64,000 nt of DNA from Cyanobacterium sp. uoEpiScrs1 (GTDB taxonomy: Bacteria; Cyanobacteriota; Cyanobacteriia; Cyanobacteriales; Microcystaceae), in contig NZ_OX373462.1 of assembly GCF_947331815.1 (NCBI RefSeq), forward strand, positions 855,376-919,375, read 5' to 3'. Below are positions 40,194 to 51,013 of this stretch, piece after piece. Numbering within the stretch: the first letter of the stretch is position 1; every line of letters starts with the position of its first letter. A model generated the notes under the pieces. That model searched no databases. It was given only the letters and a program-made list of their open reading frames with translations, and was not told where the DNA came from. The position numbers were made by a program, and so were the translations under genes.

Positions 40194-40658
40194 CTAAAGA
40201 AAAGTCCATTTAGAGAATGTAGCTGCTTGTCCATGAAATTGATTGTTAGTATCAACAATATTCCAAACAATTACATTTTCGATCAAAAATTTCTTTCCTG
40301 TACTAGAACAACGAATTCCTCTATAGTTATCGATAAAACCTCTATTTCTTACTGTTTTTAACATCTTGTCTCTTTCTTCGATTTGAGTAAAGTCTACAGG
40401 ACTTTTAGAGGTAGTTTGGGTGAATTCTTCCCAATTCATTTGCCAGAGTGTTAAAGCTATCTGGTTACCGTAATTAAAAATAGGATTCATTTCTAGTCCA
40501 TGAGAAACTACAACAAATGGGAGAAACCAAAGTATTTTAGCTTCTTCAATATTATTAGTTCTCTCAATCAGTTCTTTTCCTAAAAATTTACTATAACTAT
40601 TTAATAATAGTTGACTCCAAGTTATTACTTCTGACTTTTTCCAGATCTCTATACTCAT
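40194..40658 (-). CDS. MEKHLA-domain protein
   Basis: The 154-residue protein matches the MEKHLA (PAS-like) family along its whole length: WSQLLLNSYSKFLGKELIER, PFVVVSHGLEMNPIFNYGNQ, ALTLWQMNWEEFTQTTSKSP, YRGIRCSSTGKKFLIENVIV and GQAATFSKWTFL. The family is found in cyanobacteria and in plant class III HD-Zip C-termini and is thought to sense small molecules or redox. No ligand is established. It is a stand-alone gene. Confidence 0.9.
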   Translation of the reverse strand: MSIEIWKKSEVITWSQLLLNSYSKFLGKELIERTNNIEEAKILWFLPFVVVSHGLEMNPIFNYGNQIALTLWQMNWEEFTQTTSKSPVDFTQIEERDKMLKTVRNRGFIDNYRGIRCSSTGKKFLIENVIVWNIVDTNNQFHGQAATFSKWTFL

Positions 40659-41001
40659 TATTTTATCTAACTAAAAATTACAAAAGTCAAAGCTAAATAT
40701 ATCTGTATATATATTTAGCTGATTAATATAGAAGTACTCTAAAAGTAGCCCAAAATTATGCTTACTTCTAACCTTTGTAACATTAATTTACTAAAAATAA
40801 ATACTAATTGAAAAATTAATAACTACATTATTGCTTATCGAGTAACAATGTTAAAGGTATGCTTATAAAAAACGAAATTAGTGGAAAAAAATTGATTTTT
40901 CTCTTTATTCAGACAAAATCATCTTGAGTTGAATATCTTTTCCCCTAAGTTAGTAGAGCTCACTTTAATAATAACAAGTGACAACGTTTTTAACTATCTA
41001 A
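40659..41001. other. Spacer before tRNA-Gln, nothing recognised
   Basis: No gene-like frame or structure is visible. A plus-strand 69-codon frame at 40929-41138 is an antisense reading of tRNA-Gln and is not a protein gene. Confidence 0.5.
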
Positions 41002-41073
41002 CTGGGGTGCTAGGATTCGAACCTAGGAATGGCGAGACCAAAACCCGCTGCCTTACCGCTTGGCGACACCCCA
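41002..41073 (-). tRNA. tRNA-Gln (anticodon UUG)
   Basis: Read on the minus strand, the acceptor TGGGGTG pairs with CACCCCA and G is the discriminator. The D arm is GCCAAGCGGTAAGGC, the anticodon loop contains TTTTGGT with TTG, and the T arm is TAGGTTCGAATCCTA. All arms fold; CCA is not encoded. Confidence 0.96.
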
Positions 41074-41208
41074 ATGCTAACGCCCTTGTAATTATAACAG
41101 AGTCTAATGGGAATTTGTCAAGTTTGTGTTTCGAGTAACATATTCATTAGATGACAATACAGTTAATACTCTAAATTATGCCTGATATTTATCATCAAAT
41201 ACAAAGAT

Positions 41209-41260
41209 AAGAAGAATATATACTTATATACAGTGCTGTATATAAGTATATATTCTTCTT
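41209..41260 (-). terminator. 25-bp perfect hairpin, likely pgi terminator
   Basis: Bases 41209-41233 are the reverse complement of 41236-41260 (inner part ACTTATATACAG TG CTGTATATAAGT). It begins 69 bases beyond the pgi stop and sits between pgi and tRNA-Gln, both on the minus strand. Confidence 0.65.
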
Positions 41261-41328
41261 TCTCACTACGTTTTAAGTATTTTAATTTACATAACTCCGC
41301 TACAGTACCATGTTTCCTAGCAGGGTGG

Positions 41329-42909
41329 TCAACCGATGGAAATTTTGATAGTTGAAGGATTTCCCATATCTCCTTCTAAAATAACCCCTCGTCCATTGGC
41401 TGCCAAGTGGCGCACAATTTTGTAGACTGCTTCCACTTCATCAGAAGCCCCTGCCTTTATTGCTAATGTAGCTAGATCTAGAGTTCCAGCAGAATCTTCA
41501 ATCGCTCTTTGGACTTCAGTTTGTAGAGATAAAACAGAAGAAGCCATCTTTTTACCTGCTTCTACTCCAGGTTGATGATAGGCGTTAATATTTACTAACG
41601 AGCCATAAAAGCTGACAGTACGTTCATACATCGCGATTAAAGCCCCAACAGTGCGAGGATTAACCTGAGGAATTGTAATAGTCACAGAATCACGGTTATT
41701 TTCGTATAATGCCTGCCTAGTTCCCTGAATAAATCCTGATAGATAGTCTCCAGAGGTGATTCCAGGATCTAACTCAGTAGATGATCCTTGACGATCCTCT
41801 AATACTTCAATAAAGGTTGCAAAGAAATTAGGAACTCCTTCACGCAGTTGCTGAACATAAGCATGTTGATCTGTAGACCCTTTATTTCCATAGACTGCAA
41901 TACCTTGATAGACTGTATTGCCATCAAGATCTTTTTCTTTGCCCAAAGACTCCATAACTAACTGCTGTAAATAGCGACTAAATAAAAGCAAACTATCTTT
42001 ATAGGGAAGTATTACCATATCTTTTTCTCCCTTCCCATCACCAGAATAATACCAAGCTAAAGCTAACAAGGCTGAGGGGTTGGTTTTAAGATCTTTAACC
42101 CTGGTTGCTTTGTCCATTTCCTTAGCCCCGATCAACATTTCTTGAATATCAATCCCCTGTAATGCGGCGGGTAACAACCCTACTGCAGAAAGTTCGGAGG
42201 TCCGTCCGCCTACCCAGTCCTGCATAGGAAAACGGGCTAACCAGTTCTGGGCTATCTGATCCATTTTACTTCCTGGCATGGTGATAGCAACAGCATGAGG
42301 AGCAAAGTCCAACCCCTTAGTTTTGTAAGCTGCTTTGACTTCCAACATACCGTTACGAGTTTCGGGAGTTCCTCCAGACTTAGTGGTTATTAAAACTAGA
42401 GTACTTTTTAGACGATCACCTAAACGAGTTAGGATACGATCCATCCCTGATGGGTCGCTGTTGTCAATGAAATGAATAGCCATAGGAGGAAAATCAGGAG
42501 ATAAGGCCTCGGCTACAAATTGAGGTCCTAGCGCTGAGCCACCAATTCCAATAGATAGAACGTCGGTGAATTTATCAGCGGTAGGGGGTTTAATGCTTCC
42601 ACTATGAACTTTAGTTACGAAGTCTGCAATAGCTTCAAGAGGTTCGGTGATTTCTTTTCTAATATCGTCATTAGGTGCTAATTCTGGAGCGCGTAGCCAA
42701 TAGTGCCCTACCATTCTACCTTCGTCCGGGTTGGCGATCGCCCCAGCTTCTAGAGCCTCCATATCCTGAAATGCTTTCTCAAATTTGGGCTTAAGTCCGT
42801 CAACGAAAGTATCATTAAAGCGCATTCGGCTAATATCTAGATATAGTCCTAATCCTTGGTGATAATATAGCCAGTTTTGATAACGTTGCCAGAGTTGTAG
42901 CTTATTCAT
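41329..42909 (-). CDS. pgi: Glucose-6-phosphate isomerase
   Basis: The 526-residue cyanobacterial-type enzyme interconverts glucose 6-phosphate and fructose 6-phosphate. Motifs include [56 protein letters not shown] and [14 protein letters not shown]. The start [17 protein letters not shown] at 42909 fits relatives; a frame extension to 42966 adds 19 residues without homology. With rpe it supports the oxidative pentose phosphate route that supplies NADPH. Confidence 0.95.
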   Translation of the reverse strand: MNKLQLWQRYQNWLYYHQGLGLYLDISRMRFNDTFVDGLKPKFEKAFQDMEALEAGAIANPDEGRMVGHYWLRAPELAPNDDIRKEITEPLEAIADFVTKVHSGSIKPPTADKFTDVLSIGIGGSALGPQFVAEALSPDFPPMAIHFIDNSDPSGMDRILTRLGDRLKSTLVLITTKSGGTPETRNGMLEVKAAYKTKGLDFAPHAVAITMPGSKMDQIAQNWLARFPMQDWVGGRTSELSAVGLLPAALQGIDIQEMLIGAKEMDKATRVKDLKTNPSALLALAWYYSGDGKGEKDMVILPYKDSLLLFSRYLQQLVMESLGKEKDLDGNTVYQGIAVYGNKGSTDQHAYVQQLREGVPNFFATFIEVLEDRQGSSTELDPGITSGDYLSGFIQGTRQALYENNRDSVTITIPQVNPRTVGALIAMYERTVSFYGSLVNINAYHQPGVEAGKKMASSVLSLQTEVQRAIEDSAGTLDLATLAIKAGASDEVEAVYKIVRHLAANGRGVILEGDMGNPSTIKISIG

Positions 42910-43843
42910 AGGAAATATTGCACTATCAAGATGAATTTTAGAGATAATTAAGTACCTCTCCAACAATCATAGATATAGATCTTAGAAATAAAGGGTTAAG
43001 ATTTTATTATTTTTTTCAAAAAGTTTAAACTTAGGATTATATAAGTAAAGGTTTTCTTTATTTTTATAATTTTAAGATATTATATTTTGATTTATAACAC
43101 TAATCTTTGTCATATAATCCGATTCATAATTGACAAATTAAATTTTTTAACGTATTTTTTGCCTTGTAAATTGATTAATAATTAATATCTTATGATTTAC
43201 CAATTAAAATAAATTGTGGAGTAATATAATCTTTTATATAAACTCAATAGATCATAAAAATTTAACAAAATATCTCCCAATTTATTGTCAAATAATATTT
43301 AATTTATACATTCTTTAAGGATCAACTCAGATTTTTTAGTCATTAAAAATAATTTGTTTTTAATATTAAAAATATTCTAGAAGCTCATTTTTATCTTATA
43401 TTTTAAAAATTTTTTATGAACTCTATTTGTTTTGAGATAGACATTTTTTTAAATTGATCTAATTGCTAGCTTTTTTACTTGTTTATAGATGTACACAAAA
43501 ATTATATTTAAATAGTTAATTGTATAGGAGTAAAATAACTTAATACTCCTACAATCAATTTTTTAAAAAAGCATCATAACATTATTTCTTGCATAATAAA
43601 GTTGGTAACAAGTTAATCTCCCTTAATAAGTTATTGGCTTCATTTATGTATACAATATTTATCTTTAGAGAAATATTTTTTTTGTACAAATAAACTATTT
43701 TTAAGATTATATTGACTATATATAAGTACTTAATAGTATGTCTGTTTTTACTATCTGAGTACAAAAATAATACTCAGCGCTATTTCTAGAGAACAGCTCA
43801 ACATAATTTAATTCAAGTTGTATAAGCTATTTAAGTAGAAAAC
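42910..43843. other. AT-rich spacer between pgi and accC
   Basis: An imperfect hairpin at about 43505-43565 (TTGTATAGGAGTA against TACTCCTACAA) may be the accC terminator, some 280 bases past its stop. A 60-codon reverse frame at 43582-43764 is Ile/Asn/Lys-rich filler. Nothing else is recognised. Confidence 0.5.
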
Positions 43844-45208
43844 TTAACTTTTTGTATCTGATTTTTCTAGCAAATATTCCTCAATAAAATTAGTGTATAC
43901 CTCACCAGTCAAAAAAGCAGAAGTTTCCAAAATTTGTTGATGGAAATTAATAGTAGTAGGAACTCCTGTGATTGCACATTCTCTTAAAGCACGTTTCATC
44001 CGCTTAATAGCCCTTTCTCTATCAGGAGCCCAGACAATTAATTTTCCGATCAAAGAATCATAATAGGGAGGGATTTCGTAATCTGTATAGACATGAGAGT
44101 CCATTCTTACTCCCGGACCTCCAGGGGGAAGATATGCACTAATTTTACCTGGATGGGGACGGAAATTATACTGGGGATCCTCAGCATTGATACGACATTC
44201 GATTGCATGACCTTGAAATTTGATTTGATTTTGGGAAAAGCTGAGTTTTTCGCCTTGAGCAATACGAATTTGCTCAGAAATTAAATCTAATCCAGAGATC
44301 ATTTCTGTCACAGGATGTTCTACCTGAATACGGGTGTTCATTTCCATAAAGTAAAAGTTTCCCTGCCTATCCACTAAAAATTCTACTGTTCCTGCCCCCA
44401 CATAATTAATGCATTTAGCTGCTTTAATAGCTATTTTCCCCATTTTTGCGCGTAATTGGGGATTTAAAAAAGAACTAGGAGCTTCTTCAAGTAATTTTTG
44501 ATGACGACGCTGGATAGAACAATCTCTTTCTCCTAAGTGAACTACATTGCCATAACTATCAGCCAGAATTTGAAATTCAATATGACGAGGTTGTTCAATA
44601 AACTTTTCGATGTAAACTCCTCCATTCCCAAATGCAGCCTCAGCTTCTCCTTGAGCTCCCTGAAAAGCACGAGGAAATTCTTTATCTTCCTGAACCAAGC
44701 GCATTCCTCGTCCTCCACCTCCAGCAGTGGCTTTAATGATGACGGGATAACCAATATCACGAGCAACTGCTAAAGCTTCTTGTTCCGTGTCAATTACACC
44801 CCAACTTCCAGGGATTGTAGGCACTCCTGCTTTTTGCATCGTTTTCTTCGCGGTAGACTTATCTCCCATTGATCGGATAGCTTCAGGACTTGGTCCAATA
44901 AATGTAATTTTATGATCTGCACAAATTTCAGCAAACTTAGCATTCTCCGCTAAAAAACCATATCCTGGATGAATGGCAGTGGCATTGCGTGTAAGGGCGG
45001 CAGCAATAATGTTAGGGATATTGAGATAGCTTTTATTACTCGATGGTGGACCTATACAAACACTCTCATCAGCAAGTTGTACATGAAGTGCCTGGCGGTC
45101 TATCGTCGAGTGAACAGCAACCGTAGCGATTCCTAGTTCCTCACAACTATGTAAAATTCGTAAGGCGATTTCTCCGCGATTTGCAATTAAGATTTTAGGA
45201 AGTTGCAT
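43844..45208 (-). CDS. accC: Biotin carboxylase subunit of acetyl-CoA carboxylase
   Basis: The 454-residue ATP-grasp enzyme carboxylates biotin on the carrier protein AccB, the first step of malonyl-CoA synthesis. Motifs include [13 protein letters not shown], the glycine-rich loop [33 protein letters not shown] and [17 protein letters not shown]. It depends on biotin made or captured by the bioB-bioY cluster at 3.2-4.9 kb. Confidence 0.97.
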   Translation of the reverse strand: MQLPKILIANRGEIALRILHSCEELGIATVAVHSTIDRQALHVQLADESVCIGPPSSNKSYLNIPNIIAAALTRNATAIHPGYGFLAENAKFAEICADHKITFIGPSPEAIRSMGDKSTAKKTMQKAGVPTIPGSWGVIDTEQEALAVARDIGYPVIIKATAGGGGRGMRLVQEDKEFPRAFQGAQGEAEAAFGNGGVYIEKFIEQPRHIEFQILADSYGNVVHLGERDCSIQRRHQKLLEEAPSSFLNPQLRAKMGKIAIKAAKCINYVGAGTVEFLVDRQGNFYFMEMNTRIQVEHPVTEMISGLDLISEQIRIAQGEKLSFSQNQIKFQGHAIECRINAEDPQYNFRPHPGKISAYLPPGGPGVRMDSHVYTDYEIPPYYDSLIGKLIVWAPDRERAIKRMKRALRECAITGVPTTINFHQQILETSAFLTGEVYTNFIEEYLLEKSDTKS

Positions 45209-46040
45209 TGTTGAACCGGTGTATAAACATAAAACAGTCGTACTTAGTAGAATATCGGGTTTTGTACGTTAATTTCACTTAACTATACAACTAGCCAATA
45301 TATATCGCGTATTATATCCTTGCTCAATTGAAACTTTTTAGCCATTATTAAAGTTAGACTAAAAAAGTTGTTAACTCTTAAAATGGAGATATCGTCTTTT
45401 TTATCTTATTTCTATTGAAACTAAGAATCTATTCAATATATCTTGGCTAATTATCAAAATAATAAAATAACCATTAATTGAGGTTAATAAGCGATTATAG
45501 ATGATTAAGCCTAAATTTCTTAAAAAACGAACGAAATATTTTGAGTTAGTACTCTAGTCTTTTTTCCATAATCAGAGTATCAATGCTGATATTGTTTGCT
45601 AATAGACTAACTATACTGTTACATATTGTACTTTATCTGAAACACACGCCTGACTGATCCATAAATGCTAAAAATACAGATAGTGTTGGAACTTTTGGAA
45701 CAACTAAAAATTTTCTTGAGAAGATACTACATAGTTCTTTAATGTAATTAAAGTCAATCCTAAAGTGAAAGTATAGATATAGTTTCAAGATACGTTACTA
45801 TCAAAATCAAGGATTATGTAGGTTATAAAAATAGTTTACATAACCAATGTCTGAAAGATATAAACGATAGCCTTGATTCAAGAATTGATTGTAAATTGTG
45901 ATATTGTTAATTTTTTTCTAAAATAATTGATAATACAATATAGAGTTAAAAGTAATCGGGAGTAGAAAATAGACGTTTTTTATCCTAGCTCTTTTCTTCT
46001 AATCAAAAGTGTACTTTGCCTCAATACTTAGATAATTTTT
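45209..46040. other. Spacer with a doubtful minus-strand remnant
   Basis: Between about 45550 and 45830 on the minus strand a frame is open for about 45 codons (KELCSIFSRKFLVVPKVPTL, SVFLAFMDQSGVCFR), has a TAA, and then reads on for 32 codons (NSIVSLLANNISIDTLIM). A second frame there also looks protein-like, so I cannot tell whether this is a fossil gene or chance. No family is recognised. Confidence 0.3.
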
Positions 46041-46544
46041 ATGAATCTAGATAACCAACTAGAAATTCTCGCCAATGACGCCCCTGGACATGGCGTACCT
46101 ATAGAGATTATGGAACAAGCAATTAATCCAGTGCTTAAGTTCTTTGCTAGTCAACAGAAAAAAACAGACTATTTTGTTTTACACACGAGTGACCGTCATT
46201 GGATAGTTACAACCTTAAATAGCCGCAAATACCCCCAAATAACAAAGCGAGTTGTCTATGGTTTTGTTAGCCATCAGGATGCCTGTGATTTTCAACATAC
46301 TGTAGACCCCAATGGTATTAATTCCCCTATTGATGTTATTTCCTTACCGATAACTCATCTTTTTTTCCAAATGTTTGCTATTTGTCAAGTTGATAGTATT
46401 ATCCTTATGGATAAACCAAATGATAAAACACAAGGGGTTGAAATAGAGCGAAAAAATATAGATAACATGATAAAAAAGCAACTACAACAGGTAGCATCCA
46501 ATATTTCTTTAAGTTCTCATAGAACGATAGTTGATTGGGCATAA
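46041..46544 (+). CDS. Conserved cyanobacterial hypothetical protein
   Basis: The 167-residue soluble protein begins MNLDNQLEILANDAPGHGVP and has VLHTSDRHWIVTTLNSRKYP, VVYGFVSHQDACDF and QMFAICQVDSIILMDK. Composition and length are typical of a real gene and it looks cyanobacterial, but I know no assigned function or named domain. It is flanked by long spacers on both sides. Confidence 0.75.
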   Translation: MNLDNQLEILANDAPGHGVPIEIMEQAINPVLKFFASQQKKTDYFVLHTSDRHWIVTTLNSRKYPQITKRVVYGFVSHQDACDFQHTVDPNGINSPIDVISLPITHLFFQMFAICQVDSIILMDKPNDKTQGVEIERKNIDNMIKKQLQQVASNISLSSHRTIVDWA

Positions 46545-47062
46545 TTAATGCTAACTATGTCTTTAGTTTATTAACAGAAAACTATTTAATTATCTTAAGC
46601 TTGTCCTATTTATTTTCATAGTAATACTTTTATCTTAGCTTTAGTAAAAGTACTTGCAACTTATACTGTCGTAATTATCACAGCTAATTTAGAATAACAG
46701 TGATTTATATGGTCAATCAACTTTAAGCTAGTGTTGGACGAGACGAAACTGGCAGATAATAACCATTTAAAATTCCCTAATATATGGATATTAAGTCAAA
46801 GTTGTCGTTTTTATCGTTCTGTTCACTGCCATAATGGGTTTAGAAGCTTATCTTTCTTTCTCCTGCCCATAAGTCCTCTGTCTTGGTTCGTTTTGTTTAC
46901 TCCAGTTTAGATTAGACAGACTTTGATCGTCTATCTAATCAGATGCTTCAATTTCCTTTGTGTTTCTGCCTAGAAGCCTTTATAAAACAGAACCAGGAAC
47001 AGTAAGGCGAAAGGCGCACTAGACTCTTTATTCTTGTCCCTCTCCACTTTTTTTCTCTCTCC
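46545..47062. other. Spacer with unexplained higher-GC block at 46720-47060
   Basis: The right two-thirds is visibly richer in G and C than other spacers. It includes an imperfect hairpin at 46910-46940 (GATTAGACAGAC/GTCTATCTAATC, one mismatch) and a motif AAGGCGAAAGGCGCAC near 47007-47022. No single frame is open through it, although short runs on both strands look protein-like. It could be a structured RNA, the GTPase gene leader, or a decayed gene. Confidence 0.4.
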
Positions 47063-48652
47063 ATGCCTCTGTCCCGTCTGTTATTTCTGATGATTGGTTT
47101 GAGTATAATTCTCGGATTGATTATATGGTTAATTAATTCGATTTATCGTCTTTATATTCAAGTCTCTTTTACAGTTCCTATTTTAGGAAATCTATTGATT
47201 TTCTTGATTATTTGTCTCCTGAGCTTGTTAATCTATGCTTTTGTTTATTTCTTCAACCGGACTTTCTCTGGTAAATTCTTTTCTACTCGTCGTCAAGAGA
47301 GATCTCGTACTAAACTACCTAAACAAAAAACTGAAGCAGCACAGGAAACTCTTAAGGCAGTACGTTACCAAGTTCAACAGATTCAAGACAAAGTCACTCA
47401 AAAAGCTCTATTAAATCGTTCTCATCAAATTGAAACTAGTTTAGCCCAAGGTGATTTACAAGTTGTAGTTTTTGGTACGGGATCAGCGGGAAAAACTTCT
47501 TTAGTCAATGCCTTAATTGGGGAAATAGTTGGCAATGTAGAAGCAACTTTCGGAACGACCAAAATGGGGGAAACCTATTCTTTTCAGTTGTCGGGAGTTC
47601 TGAGAAAGATTTTAATAACAGATACTCCAGGAATTTTGGAAGTAGGAGTAGAGGGGAGTGAACGGGAACAGTTAGCACGAAAATTAGCGACAGAAGCAGA
47701 TCTATTATTATTTGTGGTGGATAATGATTTACGTCAATCGGAATATGATCCTCTACAGACTTTAGTAAACATTGGTAAGAGGTCGTTATTAATCCTGAAT
47801 AAAATTGATCTTTATCCTAAAGAAGAACTGATACTGCTAATACAAAGGTTGCAACAAAGAGTTAAGGGGTTGATTTCTTCTTCAGATATTATTGCAGTCG
47901 CTGCTAAGCCTCAATCATTCTCACTAGAAACTAAAGAAATCATTACGCCAGAACCAGAAATCATTCCCTTAATTAAACGTCTTGCTGCGGTTTTGAGGGC
48001 GGAAGGGGAAGATTTAATCGCTGATAATATTTTACTGCGATCTCAACGCTTGGGGGAGGAAGCAAGAGATATAATAGACCGTCAAAGAAAACAACAAGCA
48101 GATAAGATTATAGATCGTTATAGATGGATTGGTGCAGGGGTCATTTCTGTTACTCCTTTACCTGTAGTAGATATGTTAGCAATGGCAGCTGTTAATGCTC
48201 AAATGATAATTGAAATTGGACAAATTTATGGCTGTGAATTAAATAATGAGCGCGGAAAGGAATTAGCTTTATCTTTAGGAAAAACTTTAGTAAGTTTAGG
48301 AATAGTGAAAGGAGCTTTAGATTTGTTAAGTAAAGCCCTGCAATTAAGTATAGCTACTTATTTAGTTGGAAAAGCGATTCAGGGAGTAACTGCGGCTTAT
48401 CTAACCTATATTGCTGGGAAAAGTTTTATCGAATATTTCCGTCAGAACCAAGACTGGGGCGATGGAGGAATTATCGAGGTTGTACAGCATCAATTTGAAC
48501 TGAGTCGTAAGGATAAATTTATTAAAAAATTTGTTACTGATGCTATTGTTAAAGTGGTAGAGCCCTTAACAGCAACTTGGGAAAAAGAAGAAGAAAAATG
48601 TAGTATAGAATCTATAGAACAAGAAGCTATCTTAGAGGAGGAGGATTGGTAA
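47063..48652 (+). CDS. Membrane-associated GTPase with DUF697
   Basis: The 529-residue protein has two N-terminal membrane helices (about residues 5-25 and 40-62), a coiled linker, and a GTPase domain with G1 GTGSAGKTSLVNALIG, G3 DTPGIL and G4 NKIDLYP. The DUF697-type C-terminal helices follow (GVISVTPLPVVDMLAMAAVN). This layout is widespread in cyanobacteria and in plastids; roles in membrane or envelope homeostasis are proposed for relatives, not proven. The start ATG gives MPLSRLLFLMIGLS with no strong Shine-Dalgarno. Confidence 0.88.
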   Translation: MPLSRLLFLMIGLSIILGLIIWLINSIYRLYIQVSFTVPILGNLLIFLIICLLSLLIYAFVYFFNRTFSGKFFSTRRQERSRTKLPKQKTEAAQETLKAVRYQVQQIQDKVTQKALLNRSHQIETSLAQGDLQVVVFGTGSAGKTSLVNALIGEIVGNVEATFGTTKMGETYSFQLSGVLRKILITDTPGILEVGVEGSEREQLARKLATEADLLLFVVDNDLRQSEYDPLQTLVNIGKRSLLILNKIDLYPKEELILLIQRLQQRVKGLISSSDIIAVAAKPQSFSLETKEIITPEPEIIPLIKRLAAVLRAEGEDLIADNILLRSQRLGEEARDIIDRQRKQQADKIIDRYRWIGAGVISVTPLPVVDMLAMAAVNAQMIIEIGQIYGCELNNERGKELALSLGKTLVSLGIVKGALDLLSKALQLSIATYLVGKAIQGVTAAYLTYIAGKSFIEYFRQNQDWGDGGIIEVVQHQFELSRKDKFIKKFVTDAIVKVVEPLTATWEKEEEKCSIESIEQEAILEEEDW

Positions 48653-49301
48653 TTTATGCCATCAATGGATTTAGCGACTTAAACCGATTTATTCTGTTAA
48701 ATATTAATCAATTAATTAAACAAATTTTCTTTGAAGAGAAGTTCGTGTAGGTAAAAGCCTAAGAATATAATCCTTTATTGAATTTATTGTCTATAGTCAT
48801 TTTCTTAAAGCACTACTTAGTAGGTTTAAAATGTAATTGAATTAGATATATACTGAATTAATTATAATTATTAAGATAAACCAAGAAACTATTGAGAACA
48901 AAAAATTAGGAAAATATTATTTAATTATGCTAAAAGTTATGTCTAAGACAAAGTCACAGCTTATTCAATAGACTATATCTTGTAGATTGACCTCGAATTA
49001 AAATATATCTAAACAGGTACGTTTGTAAATTGAGGCAGTCTTACTATTGACTTATTTTGTTAAAAAATTTTTATCGTTTAGATACTTCTTTGGTTTATCT
49101 CAATAATTCTAATATATAACAAGTTGAGCCTTCTATCTCTGACGTTTCCAAGAAGATAGTTTTTCTATAGTTGATTTTAGGAAAAAATTATAGAAATTAA
49201 ACAAAGAGTGAAATAGATATATCATAGTACTTGTGTTCGTTAAACTAAGAGGTAAAAATCTTACCGCTGATTTATAGTTATTTCTGTTTACGTCAAAATC
49301 T
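48653..49301. other. AT-rich spacer before lexA
   Basis: No gene-like frame is accepted. The reverse frame at 49133-49384 overlaps the lexA start and is a shadow. LexA operators cannot be identified with confidence. Confidence 0.5.
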
Positions 49302-49907
49302 ATGGAATCTTTAACCCCTGCCCAACAAGAACTATTTGACTGGCTCGTTGAGTACATCGACAAAACCCAGCATGCACCTTCCATTCGTCAAATGATGCAT
49401 GCCATGCACCTGCGGTCACCAGCTCCTATTCAGAGTCGTCTGGAAAGACTACGAAATAAAGGTTATATCGATTGGATAGAAGGCAAAGCTCGTACCATTC
49501 GTATTTTACGTCCTAAACCTAAGGGGATCAGTATTTTGGGTGCTATCACGGCTGGTACGTTAGTTGAACTCTACATCGATGATCAAACTAAATTAGATTT
49601 ATCTGAAATCACTGAACAGAAAAATTACTATGGGTTGCGAATTGTAGGAGATAGCATGATTGAAGATTTAATAACTGAAGGCGACCTAGCTATTATGAGA
49701 TCTTTGTCTAGAGATGAATATCCCCAAGATGGCGAAATTGTAGCTGCTATTGTTCAGGGTCATGGAACAACTTTAAAACGATTTTATCAAAATGGTGAAA
49801 AAATATTACTTAAACCATCCAATTCTCAATATAAATCAATGGAGCTTAAGACTTCTGAAGTAGAAATTCAAGGAGTTTTGGTAGGGGTTTGGCGTGCTTA
49901 CTCATAA
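49302..49907 (+). CDS. lexA: LexA-family repressor, cleavable form
   Basis: The 201-residue protein has an N-terminal winged helix (TPAQQELFDWLVEYIDKTQH, SIRQMMHAMHLRSPAPIQSR) and a C-terminal S24 peptidase domain. The self-cleavage bond Ala84-Gly85 (AITAGTLVE), catalytic Ser118 (GDSMIED) and Lys159 (TTLKRFY) are all present, so it is predicted to self-cleave. In several cyanobacteria LexA is linked to carbon, redox or motility control rather than a classical SOS response, so its regulon here is uncertain. Confidence 0.93.
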   Translation: MESLTPAQQELFDWLVEYIDKTQHAPSIRQMMHAMHLRSPAPIQSRLERLRNKGYIDWIEGKARTIRILRPKPKGISILGAITAGTLVELYIDDQTKLDLSEITEQKNYYGLRIVGDSMIEDLITEGDLAIMRSLSRDEYPQDGEIVAAIVQGHGTTLKRFYQNGEKILLKPSNSQYKSMELKTSEVEIQGVLVGVWRAYS

Positions 49908-51013
49908 TTTGTTCTAATCACGAGTAAGCTGAAGAATCGAAGACAGACGACTTATCAGCCTAATCAATTGCTTTGCTATTCAGAGCTTACTATGTTTTCT
50001 TTATCTAAGGAATAAAATTTAATTATTTTTTTGTTATTTATTGCATTTATATATCTGATAACTTCACCTCAAATAAAGACAAAGTACAACAGCAATAAAT
50101 AAGGGAAAGTATTAAATACTAATATACCTGAAATTAGGTTAATGTAAATAAAAAATAATTTACATATAATATATTTAAGAACTAATAGTAATTATTTAGT
50201 GTAATTTCATTATACAGATCTGGTTTTATGGTAGCGATAACAGAAAGAATAAAGTAATATTTTGGGTTAAATAAGTTAGAGGTGAATAAATTTTTCATTA
50301 AAGAGTAAGGAATGAGCAAACTTGATTATCTCGAAACTAAACAGAAAAATATGAATTTTATTTAACGAAACTAATGCTTGATCTAACCTATTAATATATA
50401 GTTATTTATTTCTATCTAATTATTTATAATTCGCGAATTTAGGACAAAGACTTCATGTAGACAAAATAGCTAGTTTTGATTTTAAATAAACTTAATTAAA
50501 TTAGTTATCTGTATGACGACAATTACTGGAATAAACAATATAATATATCAAGGCTATTAATCTTTTAGTTAGTAAAAATTTACTCCAATAGTTTAGGGTG
50601 GTTAATAAGCAAAGGAAAATATATTCTATCAGTTAAAATTAAACCATATACTTTCTTGTGATGATTAATACATACGAAATTCTGTTAAGCCAATACTTAA
50701 CTATAAATCTATATGAAATTTATATTGTCTATTCTAATTAAATCAGAATACTATTTCGACTATCTAAATAGGTATTATAAATAGTAGTCCAATAAACTAG
50801 ATAAATGAAAATATTATTAATTTTTATAGATTAAATGACCCCTAAAGAAAAAATTACTTTAGGGGTCATTTAATCTATAAAAATTTAGATAGTACTACTG
50901 TAAAACTCATGTAACTAATCTCCACTCACTTGGAGAAGTTTAATATTAAATATGCACTATTTTTGATAAAGACTGTCATATTTGATCTCTAAAAAAATTC
51001 ACATCATTAGTAA
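49908..51013. other. 1.1 kb AT-rich spacer with one strong hairpin
   Basis: The 29-bp hairpin at 50819-50885 is the only clear structure. A possible lexA terminator region lies near 49923-49995 (AGTAAGCTGAA ... TTCAGAGCTTACT, long loop). A short frame near 50311 (MSKLDYLETKQKNMNFI) is too small to call. Confidence 0.5.
50819..50885 (-). terminator. 29-bp perfect hairpin 3' of the GT39-like gene
   Basis: Bases 50819-50847 are the exact reverse complement of 50857-50885, with a 9-nt loop. The core is AAATGACCCCTAAAG, GC-richer than its surroundings. It begins about 130 bases beyond the stop of the minus-strand GT39-like gene, the same distance at which the Fd-GOGAT hairpin sits from its gene. 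Confidence 0.6.

Noticed and set aside
40040..40270. 76-codon reverse frame overlapping the MEKHLA gene end
   Set aside because: Overlaps the real gene in another frame and is Phe/Ile/Asn-rich filler.
40929..41138. Plus-strand 69-codon frame
   Set aside because: It is the antisense reading of tRNA-Gln, including the T-loop and acceptor sequence.
43582..43764. 60-codon reverse frame upstream of pgi
   Set aside because: Low-complexity Ile/Asn/Lys/Tyr translation without domain or start signal.
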